Shown: piece after piece, positions 63,569-64,000 of the stretch
How the letters are laid out: every line of letters starts with the position of its first letter
Numbering within the stretch: the stretch's first letter is position 1
Assembly: GCF_025154015.1 (NCBI RefSeq)
Contig: NZ_JAOAMV010000001.1
Location: 372,001 to 436,000 of the forward strand
Direction: 5' to 3'
DNA: 64,000 nt
DNA from: Tsuneonella litorea
Lineage (GTDB): Bacteria > Pseudomonadota > Alphaproteobacteria > Sphingomonadales > Sphingomonadaceae
Made by a program: the position numbers and the translations under genes
Notes under the pieces: generated by a model
Told to the model about the DNA's origin: nothing
The model's database searches: none
What the model saw: only the letters and a program-made list of their open reading frames with translations

Positions 63569-64000
63569 ATGACCGAAACGGCCACCCCCATGCCGCCCGA
63601 ATGGGCACCCCAGGACTGGCTGTGGATCGGCTTTCCGCACGATGCCGACGAGTGGCCGGACGTGCTCGCCCGTGCGCAGGAGCAGATCGCGGCGTTCGCC
63701 AACGCCGTGGCCGAGAGCGGGCAGGAGGTGCGCCTCCTGGTGCGCGATGCCGCGAACGAGGTGCGGGCGCGGTCGCTGGTGTCGGGCGCGGTCAGGCTCG
63801 ATCGGCGGACCTACGGCGACGTCTGGCTGCGCGACACCGGTCCCCTCGTGCGCGCCGACGGCACCGCGCTGCGATGCGGATTCAACGGCTGGGGCGGCAA
63901 GTACCTGATGGACGGCGACCAGACCGTGGGCGCCGAGCTCGCGCGGGACGCGGGCCTGCCGGTGATCGAGGGAGACTGGATCCTCGAAGGCGGCGCGATC
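63569..64000 (+). CDS. Agmatine deiminase (porphyromonas-type PAD family), 5' part
   Basis: The first 144 codons of a gene that runs off the right edge. PEWAPQDWLWIGFPHDADEWP, then RTYGDVWLRDTGPLV and CGFNGWGGKY are the family signature of agmatine deiminase, which converts agmatine to N-carbamoylputrescine. The catalytic Cys lies beyond the window. ATG 63569 is used; ATG 63590 is possible. It diverges from glnE. Confidence 0.88.
   Translation, partial: MTETATPMPPEWAPQDWLWIGFPHDADEWPDVLARAQEQIAAFANAVAESGQEVRLLVRDAANEVRARSLVSGAVRLDRRTYGDVWLRDTGPLVRADGTALRCGFNGWGGKYLMDGDQTVGAELARDAGLPVIEGDWILEGGAI

Noticed and set aside
63484-63702. Longer glnE start near 63702
   Set aside because: It would overlap the divergent agmatine deiminase gene on the opposite strand and adds a Cys/Ser-rich tail unlike GlnE.
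1-64000. tRNA, rRNA, IS elements, prophage or CRISPR
   Set aside because: I saw no tRNA-like cloverleaf, transposase, integrase, terminal inverted repeats around a gene, or spaced direct repeats in this window.

Overview
The window looks like a chromosomal segment of a high-GC alphaproteobacterium of the order Sphingomonadales, most like the Erythrobacteraceae/Sphingomonadaceae. The evidence is gene content and order (lolA-xth-ribA, rnd-lptC-lptA, the holA/lptE/leuS/DUF3576 block, gltBD, glnE), exosortase-A (XrtA)-associated glycan genes, many acyl-CoA enzymes and the high-GC codon bias. I see no rRNA, tRNA, insertion sequence, prophage, plasmid gene or CRISPR array. About 64 protein genes fill almost all of it; the only gene-free stretch above 300 bp is 48481-48829.

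Left part (1-24 kb). lolA, a candidate structured RNA with a strong terminator, then xth-ribA-GNAT (coupled) and psd with a DksA/TraR-type zinc-finger gene. A three-gene operon (band-7/SPFH protein, Arc-like ribbon-helix-helix protein, small membrane protein) lies behind an AT-rich palindrome at 6931-6962. Then ydcH, a TerC-family gene, a secreted NTF2-like protein, recQ and two small lipoproteins. A compact acyl-CoA dehydrogenase / class III CoA-transferase / thiolase operon (11690-15327) is followed by phenylalanine hydroxylase. Next come uppP, an M13 peptidase, an MsbA-like ABC exporter and an intracellular PHA depolymerase, the last two diverging around a perfect palindrome.

Middle (24-40 kb). 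An acyl-CoA dehydrogenase diverges from a phosphotransferase plus DUF6285 pair; this set resembles the 4-hydroxyacyl-CoA (LvaABC / ACAD10-11) pathway and is followed by a thiolase and a MaoC hydratase. Two XrtA-system glycan genes (O-ligase and TIGR04063-type glycosyltransferase) come next. The glycosyltransferase is coupled to a 577-residue, mostly disordered acidic membrane protein. Then come glutamate synthase (gltB, gltD) and ung.

Right part (40-64 kb). Envelope genes dominate: lptC, lptA, a polyprenyl-phosphate sugar transferase, lptE, murA, galU and an M23 peptidase. Interspersed are holA, leuS, a PHB-type reductase, a second RHH-domain protein, a methyltransferase, an FAD oxidoreductase, an acyl-CoA synthetase, bcp and glnE. 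A divergent agmatine deiminase gene runs off the right edge.

Taken together the genes describe an aerobic heterotroph with broad acyl-CoA and PHA metabolism, GS/GOGAT nitrogen assimilation with adenylylation control, and exopolysaccharide production. Protein identities come from recognisable motifs. Regulatory calls come only from visible palindromes, hairpins and T-tracts.
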